Part shown: positions 8,990 to 17,916 of the stretch, one piece after another
How the letters are laid out: every line of letters begins with the position of its first letter
How positions within the stretch are numbered: position 1 is the stretch's first letter
From: JAAYUJ01 sp963698165
GTDB lineage: Bacteria > Desulfobacterota > Syntrophobacteria > Syntrophobacterales > Syntrophobacteraceae
Assembly (NCBI GenBank): GCA_963698165.1
Contig: CAVOPT010000008.1
Location: forward strand, 124,001 to 188,000
Reading direction: 5' to 3'
DNA: 64,000 nt
Position numbers and translations under genes: made by a program
The notes under the pieces: generated by a model
What the model was told of the DNA's origin: nothing
Seen by the model: only the letters and a program-made list of their open reading frames with translations
Database searches by the model: none

Positions 8990-10212
8990 CTGACGAACCC
9001 ATTTCACTGACGTGCTCCCCTGACGAAATTGAGCAACTGAAACGGCTGGCATGCAGCTCCACCGCAGGAATCTGGCGCATCAAGCGAGCCAAGGCTTTGC
9101 TCCGTGCGCTTGAGGGAACGAGTTCCGCACGTCTCATGTTCCAAGTTCGATTGCCAGTGCAATCAATTGTCAAGTGCATCCAAGAATTCAGCCGCCATAG
9201 AATGGCCTATTTTGACCATCCCAGTCGTCCTCCAACGGCACGGGAAGCCGCCGTCGAACGGATGCTGACATTTCTTGAGAACCCGCCTGAGCTTTCGGCA
9301 GATTGCTGGGATACCCTTGCATTGTCCTATATCGGCACGCGCTTCACCGCCCGGGACATCCGCATGATTCGTGAAGTGACCAATGAGGAAGCGCGCCTCC
9401 CCCTCACGGAAATCGCCAGAATCATCTGCAGCAGACTCCAGCTTTACGGCAGCGACGGGAGACCACGGCTCGCCATCGTAAACGACATTCTGCATCGCAT
9501 GGCAATGGACAACATCGTCTTCCTGCCGGCCAGAGGCCCTGCCAAAACATTGAAGATGAAGCCCCCACCGAAAGGCATCATTCCTCCGGAGGTAACGGGA
9601 GAAGCGTTGCCTCATGAGGCTGCTGCATTGGCTTTTGTGCAAGTCCGAAAACCTGAAGAGTCCCATCTTTGGAATGCCATGATCCACCACTATCACTATA
9701 TTGGGACATACCATCTGTTTGGTCCCCAACTGCGCTACCTTGTGTACTGCCAAAATGAACCATCCTCAGGGGTGCATTCTCTTGCCGGGAAGCCTCTGGG
9801 GGCCCTGAGTTTTTCATCCGCTGCCTGGAGGGTCTCATGTCGCGATGACTACATCGGTTGGACTGATATGCAGCGTATCGCGAACCTCGCCCTGGTGCTC
9901 AACAATTCCCGCTTCCTCATTCTCCCCTGGATTCAGATCCCCAATCTCGCTTCCCGGATCCTCGGCGCCATTGTTCCACAGGTGTCAAGGGACTGGGAAG
10001 CCCGCTACGGTCGCAGACCGGTGCTACTTGAGACGTTTGTCGAGCGGGATCGTTTTCGTGGAACATGCTACAAAGCTGCGAACTGGATAGAAGTTGGCAA
10101 TACTGTCGGCTACAGCCTTTACGGATACGAAAGAAGAAGAGCACAACCATCCAGGTCAGTTTTCTTACTGCCGCTTAACAAACGTTTTCGCGATATCCTG
10201 TGTCAATCATGA
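8986..10212 (+). CDS. DUF4338 protein (Druantin DruA-like)
   Basis: A 408-residue protein with the DUF4338 core in its C-terminal 180 residues: YHYIG near 235, GALSFSSAAWRVSCRDDYIG, NNSRFLILPWI, DWEARYGRRPVLLETFV and FRGTCYKAANW near 357. This domain defines DruA of the Druantin anti-phage system and also occurs in solitary, probably mobile genes. The N-terminal 200 residues contain helix-turn-helix-like segments common to the family. The start codon overlaps the radical SAM stop (ATGA), which implies translational coupling. The other Druantin genes (DruB-E) are absent. The biochemical role of DUF4338 is unknown to me. Confidence 0.85.
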   Translation: MTDEPISLTCSPDEIEQLKRLACSSTAGIWRIKRAKALLRALEGTSSARLMFQVRLPVQSIVKCIQEFSRHRMAYFDHPSRPPTAREAAVERMLTFLENPPELSADCWDTLALSYIGTRFTARDIRMIREVTNEEARLPLTEIARIICSRLQLYGSDGRPRLAIVNDILHRMAMDNIVFLPARGPAKTLKMKPPPKGIIPPEVTGEALPHEAAALAFVQVRKPEESHLWNAMIHHYHYIGTYHLFGPQLRYLVYCQNEPSSGVHSLAGKPLGALSFSSAAWRVSCRDDYIGWTDMQRIANLALVLNNSRFLILPWIQIPNLASRILGAIVPQVSRDWEARYGRRPVLLETFVERDRFRGTCYKAANWIEVGNTVGYSLYGYERRRAQPSRSVFLLPLNKRFRDILCQS

Positions 10213-11097
10213 TCTCTGATTCGGCCTGAGAGCAGGCATACAATAAACCCTGATCAGCTTCCGGATTAGGTTGGATGATAAGGTGACAAAGTGATAAGAA
10301 GTCGCTTCTTGAGAGTCTTGGGTAGCATCTATCGTAGATTGTCAATGACATTTATGTGCCGAATTCTTGGCGAGTGATGGACAAAAATGATCAGGGTGTG
10401 ACATTGTATCGTAGGGAACAACGGGTAGGTTGGCGCAATTGTGTCTTTGGGCGAGTTGTCTTGCCTGCCGGGGTCTTGAAAGAGGATGTTTGCCAGCACT
10501 TGAAGGCAAACTGTTACTATGAAGCCGGCGGGGACGGTCTCCAGTGTGGAAATTGAGTGGTAGATCATGGTTGGCGCTTTCATACCCGGGCCAGCCATCG
10601 TCGAAATCCTCCCGAAAACTGGGCCGGCAGCAGGCACTTTCAGTTTTCCCGGAGCAGGAGCAGGGTGTGGCTTCGACAGTCCCAGATGTTCCGGATACTT
10701 CGTATGAGATCCGGAATATTTATGAGGCTGATAACTTCCATCTCATGGCCTCATCGAGGCAACGGCAGTTCATCCGTTTCTCTGGTACTCTTTACCTGAT
10801 ACCTGAATCACCGTGAATCCAGGTAGATCACCCCAAGTTCGCGGGACAACTCAAGTATGGTAATGTCATGGTGTTGCAATTGCTTTCCTCCGCTTATTCC
10901 AGATCTCCTCTGTACGTATCCCCAGTGCTCCCTTGACGGTTTTCCATATGCAGAACATTTTGCGTTGTGCACCGTCCTGATCCGTGAATCCAACGCAGTG
11001 GCAAGTGGTGTTTATTCTTTGATGCCCAGTGGGACTTCGATCACTGAAATTGCCGGAAGTTTGGAACGTCCTCGTTGGATGGTTAAGTTTCACTGAG
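10213..11097. other. Gene-poor stretch with right copy of the flanking repeat
   Basis: Nearly 900 bases with no convincing gene. Short plus-strand frames at 10356-10556 and 10557-10799 have no protein-like composition or ribosome sites. The right copy of the 67-bp repeat lies at 10904-10970; its minus strand encodes a tail (KMFCIWKTVKGALGIRTEE) that looks like real coding sequence and may be a transposase remnant ending at about 10866. A strong ribosome site at the end belongs to osmC. Confidence 0.5.
10904..10970. repeat. 67-bp diverged repeat, right copy
   Basis: Same-orientation partner of 6649-6715. The two copies lie outside the radical SAM/DUF4338 pair, 4.2 kb apart, like the edges of an inserted cassette. 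The minus-strand frame through this copy is the better preserved one. Confidence 0.6.
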
Positions 11098-11114
11098 AAA
11101 GGAGGTGAAGAGAC

Positions 11115-11696
11115 ATGAGCCACCAAGCAGCCGAAAGAAGACATGAACATAGAGTGAATGGAGTCGATGTGGATCGGCTCTTTGATACCATAGATGCGAT
11201 TAAGGTTGAGCCAGGCATTGCGAAATTCAGGTTCCGCATCAGTAACAAGTGGATCGATGGGGGGCACAATCACACAACGATCAAGGAGTTCTATGGCGCG
11301 TTGAAAGATCACCCCCATGAGGAACCCTTTGAGCTGGATGCGGATGAGCCTGAGGCTCTTCTTGGGCAGGACAAAGGACCCAACCCGGTGGAGTACCTGC
11401 TCACAGCCCTCGCGGGCTGCCTGACCTCTTCTCTTGTCTATCACGCAGCGGCAAAGGGGATCATGGTGAGAGGGGTTGAATCACGCCTGGAAGGAGACCT
11501 GGACCTGCGAGGGTTTCTAGGGTTGTCAAAAGACGTTCCAGTTGGATATGAGGAAATTCGCGTCTATTTCACAATCGATGCCGACATATCGGAGCAAGAG
11601 AAACTGGAACTGATCCAATCGGCCCAAAAGTACTCTCCAGTGTTCAACACTGTCTCAGGTCCCACCAGAGTGACGGTTCAACTTGGAGATGAATGA
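11115..11696 (+). CDS. OsmC family protein
   Basis: A 193-residue OsmC/Ohr-type protein, thiol-dependent peroxide or persulfide handling enzymes of the cytoplasm. The family pattern GPNPVEYLLTALAGCLTSSL (about residues 95-114) holds the first redox Cys. I do not see the second Cys of typical Ohr proteins in the usual VCP context, so organic-hydroperoxide reductase activity is less sure. A perfect AAAGGAGGTGA ribosome site decides the start. Spacing to the next gene and a hairpin at 11716 suggest a single-gene transcript. Confidence 0.85.
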   Translation: MSHQAAERRHEHRVNGVDVDRLFDTIDAIKVEPGIAKFRFRISNKWIDGGHNHTTIKEFYGALKDHPHEEPFELDADEPEALLGQDKGPNPVEYLLTALAGCLTSSLVYHAAAKGIMVRGVESRLEGDLDLRGFLGLSKDVPVGYEEIRVYFTIDADISEQEKLELIQSAQKYSPVFNTVSGPTRVTVQLGDE

Positions 11697-11715
11697 GAGC
11701 CAATCAGAAATTCAG

Positions 11716-11750
11716 GCGCGGGCAAGCGGGTATGCGTGACTTGCCCGTGC
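11716..11750 (+). terminator. Hairpin after osmC
   Basis: An 11-bp stem with one mismatch (gcgcgggcaag pairing with cttgcccgtgc) begins 19 bases after the osmC stop. The T-rich stretch (ctttttc) follows only about 20 bases later, so it is an imperfect intrinsic terminator. Confidence 0.45.
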
Positions 11751-11869
11751 CCTCCATTTCGCCTTCCCTTTTTCTTGAGAGGGCACGAGCTCCAACGGGT
11801 TCAACAGCCGTTTATCCAGATCCCCTGTGGCATATCCGGCGATGCCCCGATCGTTATTCTTTCTCATAG

Positions 11870-13138
11870 TTACAGCCCCATGCAGCCCTGACGTTCAAAA
11901 ACCGGTTCAGCCCTCTTGTAGACCCGCACTACAGGAGAGACTCCAGCATGATAGGCCAGTATGGCGGGACTTTCGCCATCCAGGAAAAGGAAATCCGCGC
12001 TTTTCCCGACGTCCAGACTTCCCGCCCGGTCAGACATCCGGATGGAATAAGCCGCATTGAGTGTCGACGCCACGAGGGCCTCGGATACGGAAAGGCGCAT
12101 CCCCAGGACGGACAGACCGAACACGAAGGGCATGGATTCCGTATAACTGGTGCCCGGGTTGCAGTCGGTCGCAACGGCAATGGGCAGGCCAAGTTCTATC
12201 ATTTTCCGGGCTGGTGCGTACTCTTTCCGCAGGCTGTAGGCGGTAGCGGGAAGAAGGACCCCGATTACGCCCGACTCGGCCATGGCACGGATGTTTTCAT
12301 TGCCGGCACAAAGGAGGTGCTCGGCCGAAGTCGCATGGAGACTGGCCGCAAGAGCGGCGCCCCCAAAATCACTGATCTCGTCGGCATGTATCTTCAGTCC
12401 CAGATCGAATTTGAGGGCAGCCTCCAGGACCCGGCGGGCCTGTTTGACGGTGAAGACCCCCTTCTCGCAAAAAACATCGCAAAATCTTGCTATGCCTTGC
12501 TCTGCAACACGAGGGATCATTTCGTTGACGATGACATCCACGTACTCATCCGGCGCCCCGACATACGCCTCCGGTACCGCATGAGCCCCCAGGAACGTGG
12601 GAGCCACATCGAGGGGGACCTCACGCCCGATGCGGGCGATTACCCGCAGCATCTTCAATTCCGATTCGGTATCGAGTCCGTAACCGCTCTTGATTTCAAC
12701 AGTGGTTGTCCCGAAACTGAGCGCGGATGAAGCATGCTTGCGAGTTGTGGAAAAGAGTTCATCCTCCGGTGTCTCTCTTACGGCCTTCACGGAGGAAATT
12801 ATCCCGCCTCCGCGCCGAAGAATTTCCAGGTACTCCATCCCTTCGAGCCGCTGAACGAATTCCTCCTCCCTTCGCCTCGCAAAGCACATATGGGTATGAG
12901 GGTCAACGAAGCCGGGAATGACGCAGTGCCCCTCACAGTCCTCTTCCACGTCCACCTGGTGATGTGAAAGGTTCTTGAACACGTCCTTCTCATTCCCGAT
13001 CGCTTCGATTATGCCGTTTCTTGTGTAGACAGCCCCTTTGGGAAAATGAACCATATCGCCCTGATGCTCTCCGGAAAGAGGCCTTCCCCTGTCGGCAGGA
13101 GTAAAGATGCGGGCGTTTCTGAACAGCTTCCGAACCAT
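11870..13138 (-). CDS. hutI: Imidazolonepropionase
   Basis: A 422-residue metal-dependent amidohydrolase that opens imidazolone-5-propionate to N-formimino-L-glutamate, step three of histidine breakdown. The metal-binding DPHTH motif lies near residue 78, followed by the substrate-binding RR.EEF stretch, KSGYGL near 145, KIHADE near 245 and the catalytic ATDCNPGTS near 325. Length is normal. It lies 24 bases after hutU on the same strand, so both are one operon. No hutH, hutG or hutF is in the window. Confidence 0.95.
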   Translation of the reverse strand: MVRKLFRNARIFTPADRGRPLSGEHQGDMVHFPKGAVYTRNGIIEAIGNEKDVFKNLSHHQVDVEEDCEGHCVIPGFVDPHTHMCFARRREEEFVQRLEGMEYLEILRRGGGIISSVKAVRETPEDELFSTTRKHASSALSFGTTTVEIKSGYGLDTESELKMLRVIARIGREVPLDVAPTFLGAHAVPEAYVGAPDEYVDVIVNEMIPRVAEQGIARFCDVFCEKGVFTVKQARRVLEAALKFDLGLKIHADEISDFGGAALAASLHATSAEHLLCAGNENIRAMAESGVIGVLLPATAYSLRKEYAPARKMIELGLPIAVATDCNPGTSYTESMPFVFGLSVLGMRLSVSEALVASTLNAAYSIRMSDRAGSLDVGKSADFLFLDGESPAILAYHAGVSPVVRVYKRAEPVFERQGCMGL

Positions 13139-13162
13139 GAGTGTAACAGCCCACGGATGACG

Positions 13163-14875
13163 TTATTTGAACATGTTGAGCATGGGAATTTTTACTCCCC
13201 GCTCATCGGCGATTTCCACGGCCCGCTCATAACCCGCATCCGCATGCCGAATGACGCCGGTTGCCGGGTCGTTTCGAAGGACGCTCAGCGCCCTTCGCTC
13301 CCCCTCGTCGGTCCCGTCCACAACCGTGACCTGCCCGGCGTGTAGAGCGTAGCCAATCCCCACCCCGCCTCCATCATGGAAGGAGACCCAACTTGCCCCC
13401 GAAGCAACGTTGACCATGGCATTCAACAGGGCCCAGTCGGCAACGATGTCGGAACCGTCCTTCATGGCTTCCGACTCGCGGTTTGGGGATGCGACGGACC
13501 CGCAATCCAGATGGTCCCGGCCGATAACGAGCGGCGCCTTGACCATCCCTTTGCGAACGAGATCGTTGAAGATCTTTCCCGCCTTTTCCCGTTCTCCGTA
13601 ACCGAGCCAGCAGATGCGGGCCGGAAGCCCCATGTGCGCGATCCTTTCCCCGGCCATGTCGAGCCAGCGGACCATCCGTTCCTTATACGGGAAAGCCTCG
13701 ACAAGGGCCCGGTCCGTCACTCCAATGTCTTCAGGGTCGCCGGACAGGGCGGCCCAGCGAAAGGGACCTTCCCCTTCACAGAAGAGCGGACGGATATAGG
13801 CGGGAACAAATCCGGGGTAGTCGAAGGCATTTTGGACCCCCATCCTGTATGCCTGGCCGCGAAGGTTGTTTCCGTAGTCAAAAGCGACCGCTCCACGCCG
13901 CTGCATTTCAAGAATCGCCCGGCAGTGCACGGCCATGGAATTCAAGGCCATATCCGCATAGCGGCCTGGGTCCGACTTGCGGATCTCGAGTGCTTCTTCG
14001 TAAGGTATTCCTGCCGGGACATAGCCGTTCAGTTCATCGTGTGCGCTCGTCTGATCGGTGACGACATCGGGGGTGAAGCCCATTGCCGTCATGGCGGGGA
14101 GCGCTTCCGCCGCGTTTCCGAGAAGGCCGACGGAGAGAGGTTGCTTTTTGTCCGCAGCGGATCTGCTCATCCGAACTGCCTCTTCGATATCGGTGGTCGT
14201 GGTGTCCAGATAGCGGGTCTTCAGGCGACGCTCGATCCTGTTCCGGTCCACTTCGACACATACGATTACGCCCTCGTTCATGGTGACGGCGAGGGGTTGT
14301 GCTCCGCCCATCCCGCCAAGGCCGCCGCTTACGACGATCTTTCCCGCCAGTGTGGAGTTCCAGTGCCTTTGAGCGAGTGCGGCAAGGGTCTCATAGGTCC
14401 CCTGAAGAATGCCTTGCGTCCCGATGTAGATCCATGAGCCTGCGGTCATCTGGCCATACATCATGAGGCCTTTTCTTTCCAGCTCGCGGAAATTGTCCCA
14501 GTCGGCCCAGCGAGGCACGAGATTCGAATTGGCAATAAGCACGCGCGGCGACCACGAGTGTGTCCTCAAAACTCCCACGGGCTTTCCCGACTGGATAAGC
14601 AGCGTTTCATCGTTTTCCAGGTCCAGAAGGGAGCGGATTATGGCGTCGAAACACTCCCAGTTCCTGGCCGCCCGCCCCGTCCCTCCGTATACGATCAGCT
14701 CATCGGGGTTTTCACCGCATTCGGGGTCCAGGTTGTTGCAAAGCATCCTGAGGGCCGCTTCCTGCTGCCATCCTTTGCAATGCAACTCCGGCCCATGCGG
14801 GGCCTTTACCGAGCGGGCCCTGCCCAAGCCGATCCGAAGCTCTTTCAAAAGGCGTTCCCCGGACAATGTTCCCAT
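13163..14875 (-). CDS. hutU: Urocanate hydratase
   Basis: A 570-residue urocanase, which converts urocanate to imidazolone-5-propionate with tightly bound NAD+ as an electrophile. The NAD-binding glycine-rich GGLGGMGGAQP lies near residue 185, and the family motifs FCEGEGPFRWAALSGDPEDI and HDGGGVGIGYALHAG are intact. It is about 15 residues longer than the common 555. The ATG has GGAG eight bases before it. It is the first gene of a hutU-hutI pair; histidine ammonia-lyase must be encoded elsewhere. Confidence 0.95.
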   Translation of the reverse strand: MGTLSGERLLKELRIGLGRARSVKAPHGPELHCKGWQQEAALRMLCNNLDPECGENPDELIVYGGTGRAARNWECFDAIIRSLLDLENDETLLIQSGKPVGVLRTHSWSPRVLIANSNLVPRWADWDNFRELERKGLMMYGQMTAGSWIYIGTQGILQGTYETLAALAQRHWNSTLAGKIVVSGGLGGMGGAQPLAVTMNEGVIVCVEVDRNRIERRLKTRYLDTTTTDIEEAVRMSRSAADKKQPLSVGLLGNAAEALPAMTAMGFTPDVVTDQTSAHDELNGYVPAGIPYEEALEIRKSDPGRYADMALNSMAVHCRAILEMQRRGAVAFDYGNNLRGQAYRMGVQNAFDYPGFVPAYIRPLFCEGEGPFRWAALSGDPEDIGVTDRALVEAFPYKERMVRWLDMAGERIAHMGLPARICWLGYGEREKAGKIFNDLVRKGMVKAPLVIGRDHLDCGSVASPNRESEAMKDGSDIVADWALLNAMVNVASGASWVSFHDGGGVGIGYALHAGQVTVVDGTDEGERRALSVLRNDPATGVIRHADAGYERAVEIADERGVKIPMLNMFK

Positions 14876-15222
14876 TTTCTAAACTCCGCGTTTACGGGCG
14901 TATTTATACTCGATCAGGTTGAAATGCTTCATTTCACACCGCAGAGGCGCAGAGATCGCCAAGGATGCACAAATGGTCTCCTTCATTCTTTCTTTGCGTC
15001 CTTCGCGTCTTTGCGGTGAATTCAAGAGTGAAAGATCTCATCCTTAACCCGTATAGCAGAGCCGCGATTCCGCACCATGATTGTTGTTCCTTGACAGATT
15101 CAAGACTCCACCGCTTGCTTCCGCCTTCTTCTTACGCAGCCCTCTCCTGTATCCATTTCGATAGACTGTGGGACACTGTCGACTTCCTGCAGGCCGGTTG
15201 AGTGAATTGACTCATCCTTCGT
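14876..15222. other. Intergenic stretch with palindromic repeat
   Basis: About 350 bases between hutU and the DruA-like gene. It contains the palindromic repeat listed at 14932-15021; the remainder shows no gene. Confidence 0.5.
14932..15021. repeat. Interspersed palindromic repeat, copy 1
   Basis: A long imperfect palindrome: a left arm beginning caccgcagaggcgcagag and a right arm ending ctttgcggtgaa are near complementary. Related palindromes occur at 18464, 23154 and 41683, always between genes. The type is widespread in Desulfobacterota intergenic DNA. Confidence 0.7.
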
Positions 15223-16119
15223 TCAGGCTTCCAGAAGCTTTTCCCGCGCTTTGCGGCACAGGGGGTAGACCAGGATCTCCTTGATGGATGCACCGTGGCG
15301 CAGGTGCTCCCGGTCCATGCGACCCCGCCCCGTGGTTTGTCCAAGAACAATCCAGTTGGCGGCCCGGTAGCACGTTCCTCGAAACCGGGACGGGTCCACC
15401 AGCGTTTCCAGGAGAACGGGGCGGACGGCGTAGTGGGCCTCCCAGTCGTGGGAAATCTGCCGTGCCAGCTGGGCGAGGGTTGCGCTGGCCAGGTGTGGGA
15501 TCTTCACCCACGGCATGAGAAGAAAACGGCTGTTCTGGACAATGCGCTGAAGCCCGCGCACGCGCTGTTCCTCGTCCCACCCGATCCACCGATCCCGGGG
15601 CGCCATCCTCCAGGCGGGGCTCGAGACCTGAATACACCCCACCCGCTGGAGCTGGGGGTGGGTCACCGTCGCGAAGTAGCGCAAATACGCGCCAAACGGA
15701 ACCGTGCAGCCGAGATAATGATGCCGTCCAACCCAATCACGCCACTGACGGCGATCCTCCCCCGTTTCCACCAACTTGAGAGCCACTGGCCCCAAGTCTC
15801 GCAATGTCCCGGAAACTGGGTCGGGCAGGGGCTCGGCAGCTTTCGGGGGAGGCTTTGGGCGCTTCTTTGGGGTTGGGGAAGTCACCCTCCTGCCCCGCAG
15901 GTTCACGAGCTCGGCTGCTTCCAGTTCTTCCAGAAACTGGCGGCACTCATGCCCCTTGAGCAAACCGGTGGGGCGCCGCCACCCCAGCAGCTCGCAGATG
16001 GTGTAGCCCAGCTCGGTTGGGCTCAATCCAGCGCAATCGCGCACGATTTCCACGATCAGTTCCAGTTCCTCGGGTGTCACATCACGGCCGCAGAACCGCC
16101 AGGGCTTTTTTCTTTCCAT
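15223..16119 (-). CDS. DUF4338 protein (Druantin DruA-like), orphan
   Basis: A 298-residue DUF4338 protein with the same core as the gene at 8986: HHYLGC, VGCIQVSSPAWRMAPRD, NSRFLLMPWV, DWEAHYAVRPVLLETLVD and FRGTCYRAANW. It also has the C-terminal KEILVYPL segment. The start is taken at the ATG preceded by GAGGAGGTG; the frame is open about 200 bases further upstream without another good ribosome site. No Druantin partner genes are next to it, so it is either a solitary, possibly mobile, gene or a remnant of a larger locus. Confidence 0.82.
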   Translation of the reverse strand: MERKKPWRFCGRDVTPEELELIVEIVRDCAGLSPTELGYTICELLGWRRPTGLLKGHECRQFLEELEAAELVNLRGRRVTSPTPKKRPKPPPKAAEPLPDPVSGTLRDLGPVALKLVETGEDRRQWRDWVGRHHYLGCTVPFGAYLRYFATVTHPQLQRVGCIQVSSPAWRMAPRDRWIGWDEEQRVRGLQRIVQNSRFLLMPWVKIPHLASATLAQLARQISHDWEAHYAVRPVLLETLVDPSRFRGTCYRAANWIVLGQTTGRGRMDREHLRHGASIKEILVYPLCRKAREKLLEA

Positions 16120-16349
16120 TGGGCACCACCTCCTCGTGATTCTTCCATAGCCCAGAGGGCTCCGAATGTCCAGTGGAAAACAACGCCACGATCGACGAGT
16201 CCAGGCGGTTTCCCCTGGCCACCATGATTCTCCAGCAACCAGGGTGTGACCAGGTTCCATGAGTTCCGTTATTGCCGCCCATGAGGGATGCCGACGCGGT
16301 CCAACGGGGGTTTCGGGCATGTCGGGGGGGATCGCCCAAGGGGCGCGTC

Positions 16350-17867
16350 CTATTGCTTTGCGTCTTCGCCCTCGTAACCGTACGTCTTGAAGATGTCGAG
16401 GATCGTGTCGGTGGCGTAGGTTTCTTCCTTGTAAAGGAACGCCCTGTTGAAGGCGGTTGTCACATCGGAAATCCTTTCATACGCCTCGGTGATCCCTTCC
16501 TGAAAATAGCGCATGTTTTCCATGATTTGTTTCATCCCGACGGCCATATCCCCTGGATCGGCTCCCTGGGCGAGTCTTTCGATGAGGCCGTCGAGAGACT
16601 TCATCTCTTCCCCCATGACGCCCCTTGAAGCATCCAGCTGCATGAGCTGGGTGTTGAGGTGATGGCACATGGCGCCGGCCGCGTTGCGAAGGACCCTGTT
16701 CCGCTGGTCTTCCAGCGCTTTAGTGATGTTGTGGGCAATGCCGTCGTAGTAGATGAGGTCCCCTGAATCATCGGTTTTGGCCCGGGCGGTCACCGCGACT
16801 TCGATGACGTCGTCCATCCGGTTCTTGAGCCTCACCTGCTTTCCCACAACATGGCCCTTTTCATAGATTTCCGCCAGGAGCCCGGCCCTTTGGGACACGT
16901 CCACATAGAAATCCTTCAGGTTTGCGGCCAGGGCCTCCTCCCTGTTCTGCAAACCGAGGAGTTTCAGGCCGGCGTCGTTGATGTCCATGAAGGTCCCCTC
17001 GGGGGTCACGGCGTAGGCCATGTCATTGGTCGATTCAAAGAAGTCCCTGTATTTCGCTTCGCTCTGCTTGAGAGCATCGATGGCCTTCTTCTCCTCGGTG
17101 ATATCCCTGATCACGTGGTCGATCCGGCGAATGGTCCTCTTGGCCGAATAGACGATGTGCCCTTCATCCCGGACCCATTTGACCATCCTGTTCCTGCTGA
17201 TGATCCGGTACTCAGCCTCGTCGAATTCGGCTTCGGGGAGATTCCTGTGGAACTGTTCCACCCTCTCCCTGTCGTGGGGATGAACAAAATGCATGATGTG
17301 AACCTCTCCGCTCATGAATTCCCTGAGAGGTACCCCGTAAAGTGCCTCGGCTGCGGGGTTTATGGCGATGATGGAATGATCGGCGGGCGACAGGGAAACG
17401 ACGACGTCATTCATGGAGTGGAGGATGCTTTCGAGACGCTCCTTGACACGCTGCAGATCGTGTCTGGTCCTGCGCCGCTCCGTGATGTCGGTCAAGGCGC
17501 CCAGTATGGTGGGGGTCCCGCCACACTCGACTACACTCACCTTCATCTCGATGATGGCCTCTCCCCTTTCCCTGAGCATGACGAATTCAGTCCTGTCGGG
17601 TAGGCCTTCCGTGACCAGGCGCTCGGAGCAGTATCTCGTGACGGCATCCCGGTCGGCGGGGAGGATGAAGTCCGAGAAATCCGCATCCAGGATCCGCTCC
17701 GGATTTCGCTCCGACATCTCCACGAAGGCGTTGTTGGCGTAGACGATCTTTCCCTCCTTGATGACGACCACGCCCTCATTGATGTGCTTCACTATGCCCC
17801 GATAGTCGATGTCTCCCTGGCATATCCCGATTTCTCCAACCTCTTCGGGTATCATGCAATATCTCAT
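16350..17867 (-). CDS. PAS-domain sensor protein with HisKA-like helix but no ATPase domain
   Basis: A 505-residue cytoplasmic protein with three PAS domains: about residues 25-140 (GVVVIKEGKIVYAN), 150-270 (ending VIRDITEEKK) and 280-400 (NDMAYAVTPEG). A helical segment follows with AMCHHLNTQL near residue 418, like the CHxLNQPL phospho-acceptor helix of some proteobacterial kinases. The protein then ends without any N, G1 or G2 box of a HATPase_c domain. It may dimerise with another kinase or act as a phosphotransfer protein. AAGGGA before the ATG at 17867 sets the start. It lies about 50 bases after the rhodanese. Confidence 0.75.
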   Translation of the reverse strand: MRYCMIPEEVGEIGICQGDIDYRGIVKHINEGVVVIKEGKIVYANNAFVEMSERNPERILDADFSDFILPADRDAVTRYCSERLVTEGLPDRTEFVMLRERGEAIIEMKVSVVECGGTPTILGALTDITERRRTRHDLQRVKERLESILHSMNDVVVSLSPADHSIIAINPAAEALYGVPLREFMSGEVHIMHFVHPHDRERVEQFHRNLPEAEFDEAEYRIISRNRMVKWVRDEGHIVYSAKRTIRRIDHVIRDITEEKKAIDALKQSEAKYRDFFESTNDMAYAVTPEGTFMDINDAGLKLLGLQNREEALAANLKDFYVDVSQRAGLLAEIYEKGHVVGKQVRLKNRMDDVIEVAVTARAKTDDSGDLIYYDGIAHNITKALEDQRNRVLRNAAGAMCHHLNTQLMQLDASRGVMGEEMKSLDGLIERLAQGADPGDMAVGMKQIMENMRYFQEGITEAYERISDVTTAFNRAFLYKEETYATDTILDIFKTYGYEGEDAKQ

Positions 17868-17916
17868 CGTTCTCCCTTGTGAATGGTGAACGGGTGGATC
17901 TCGGCTTCCCTTCGAT

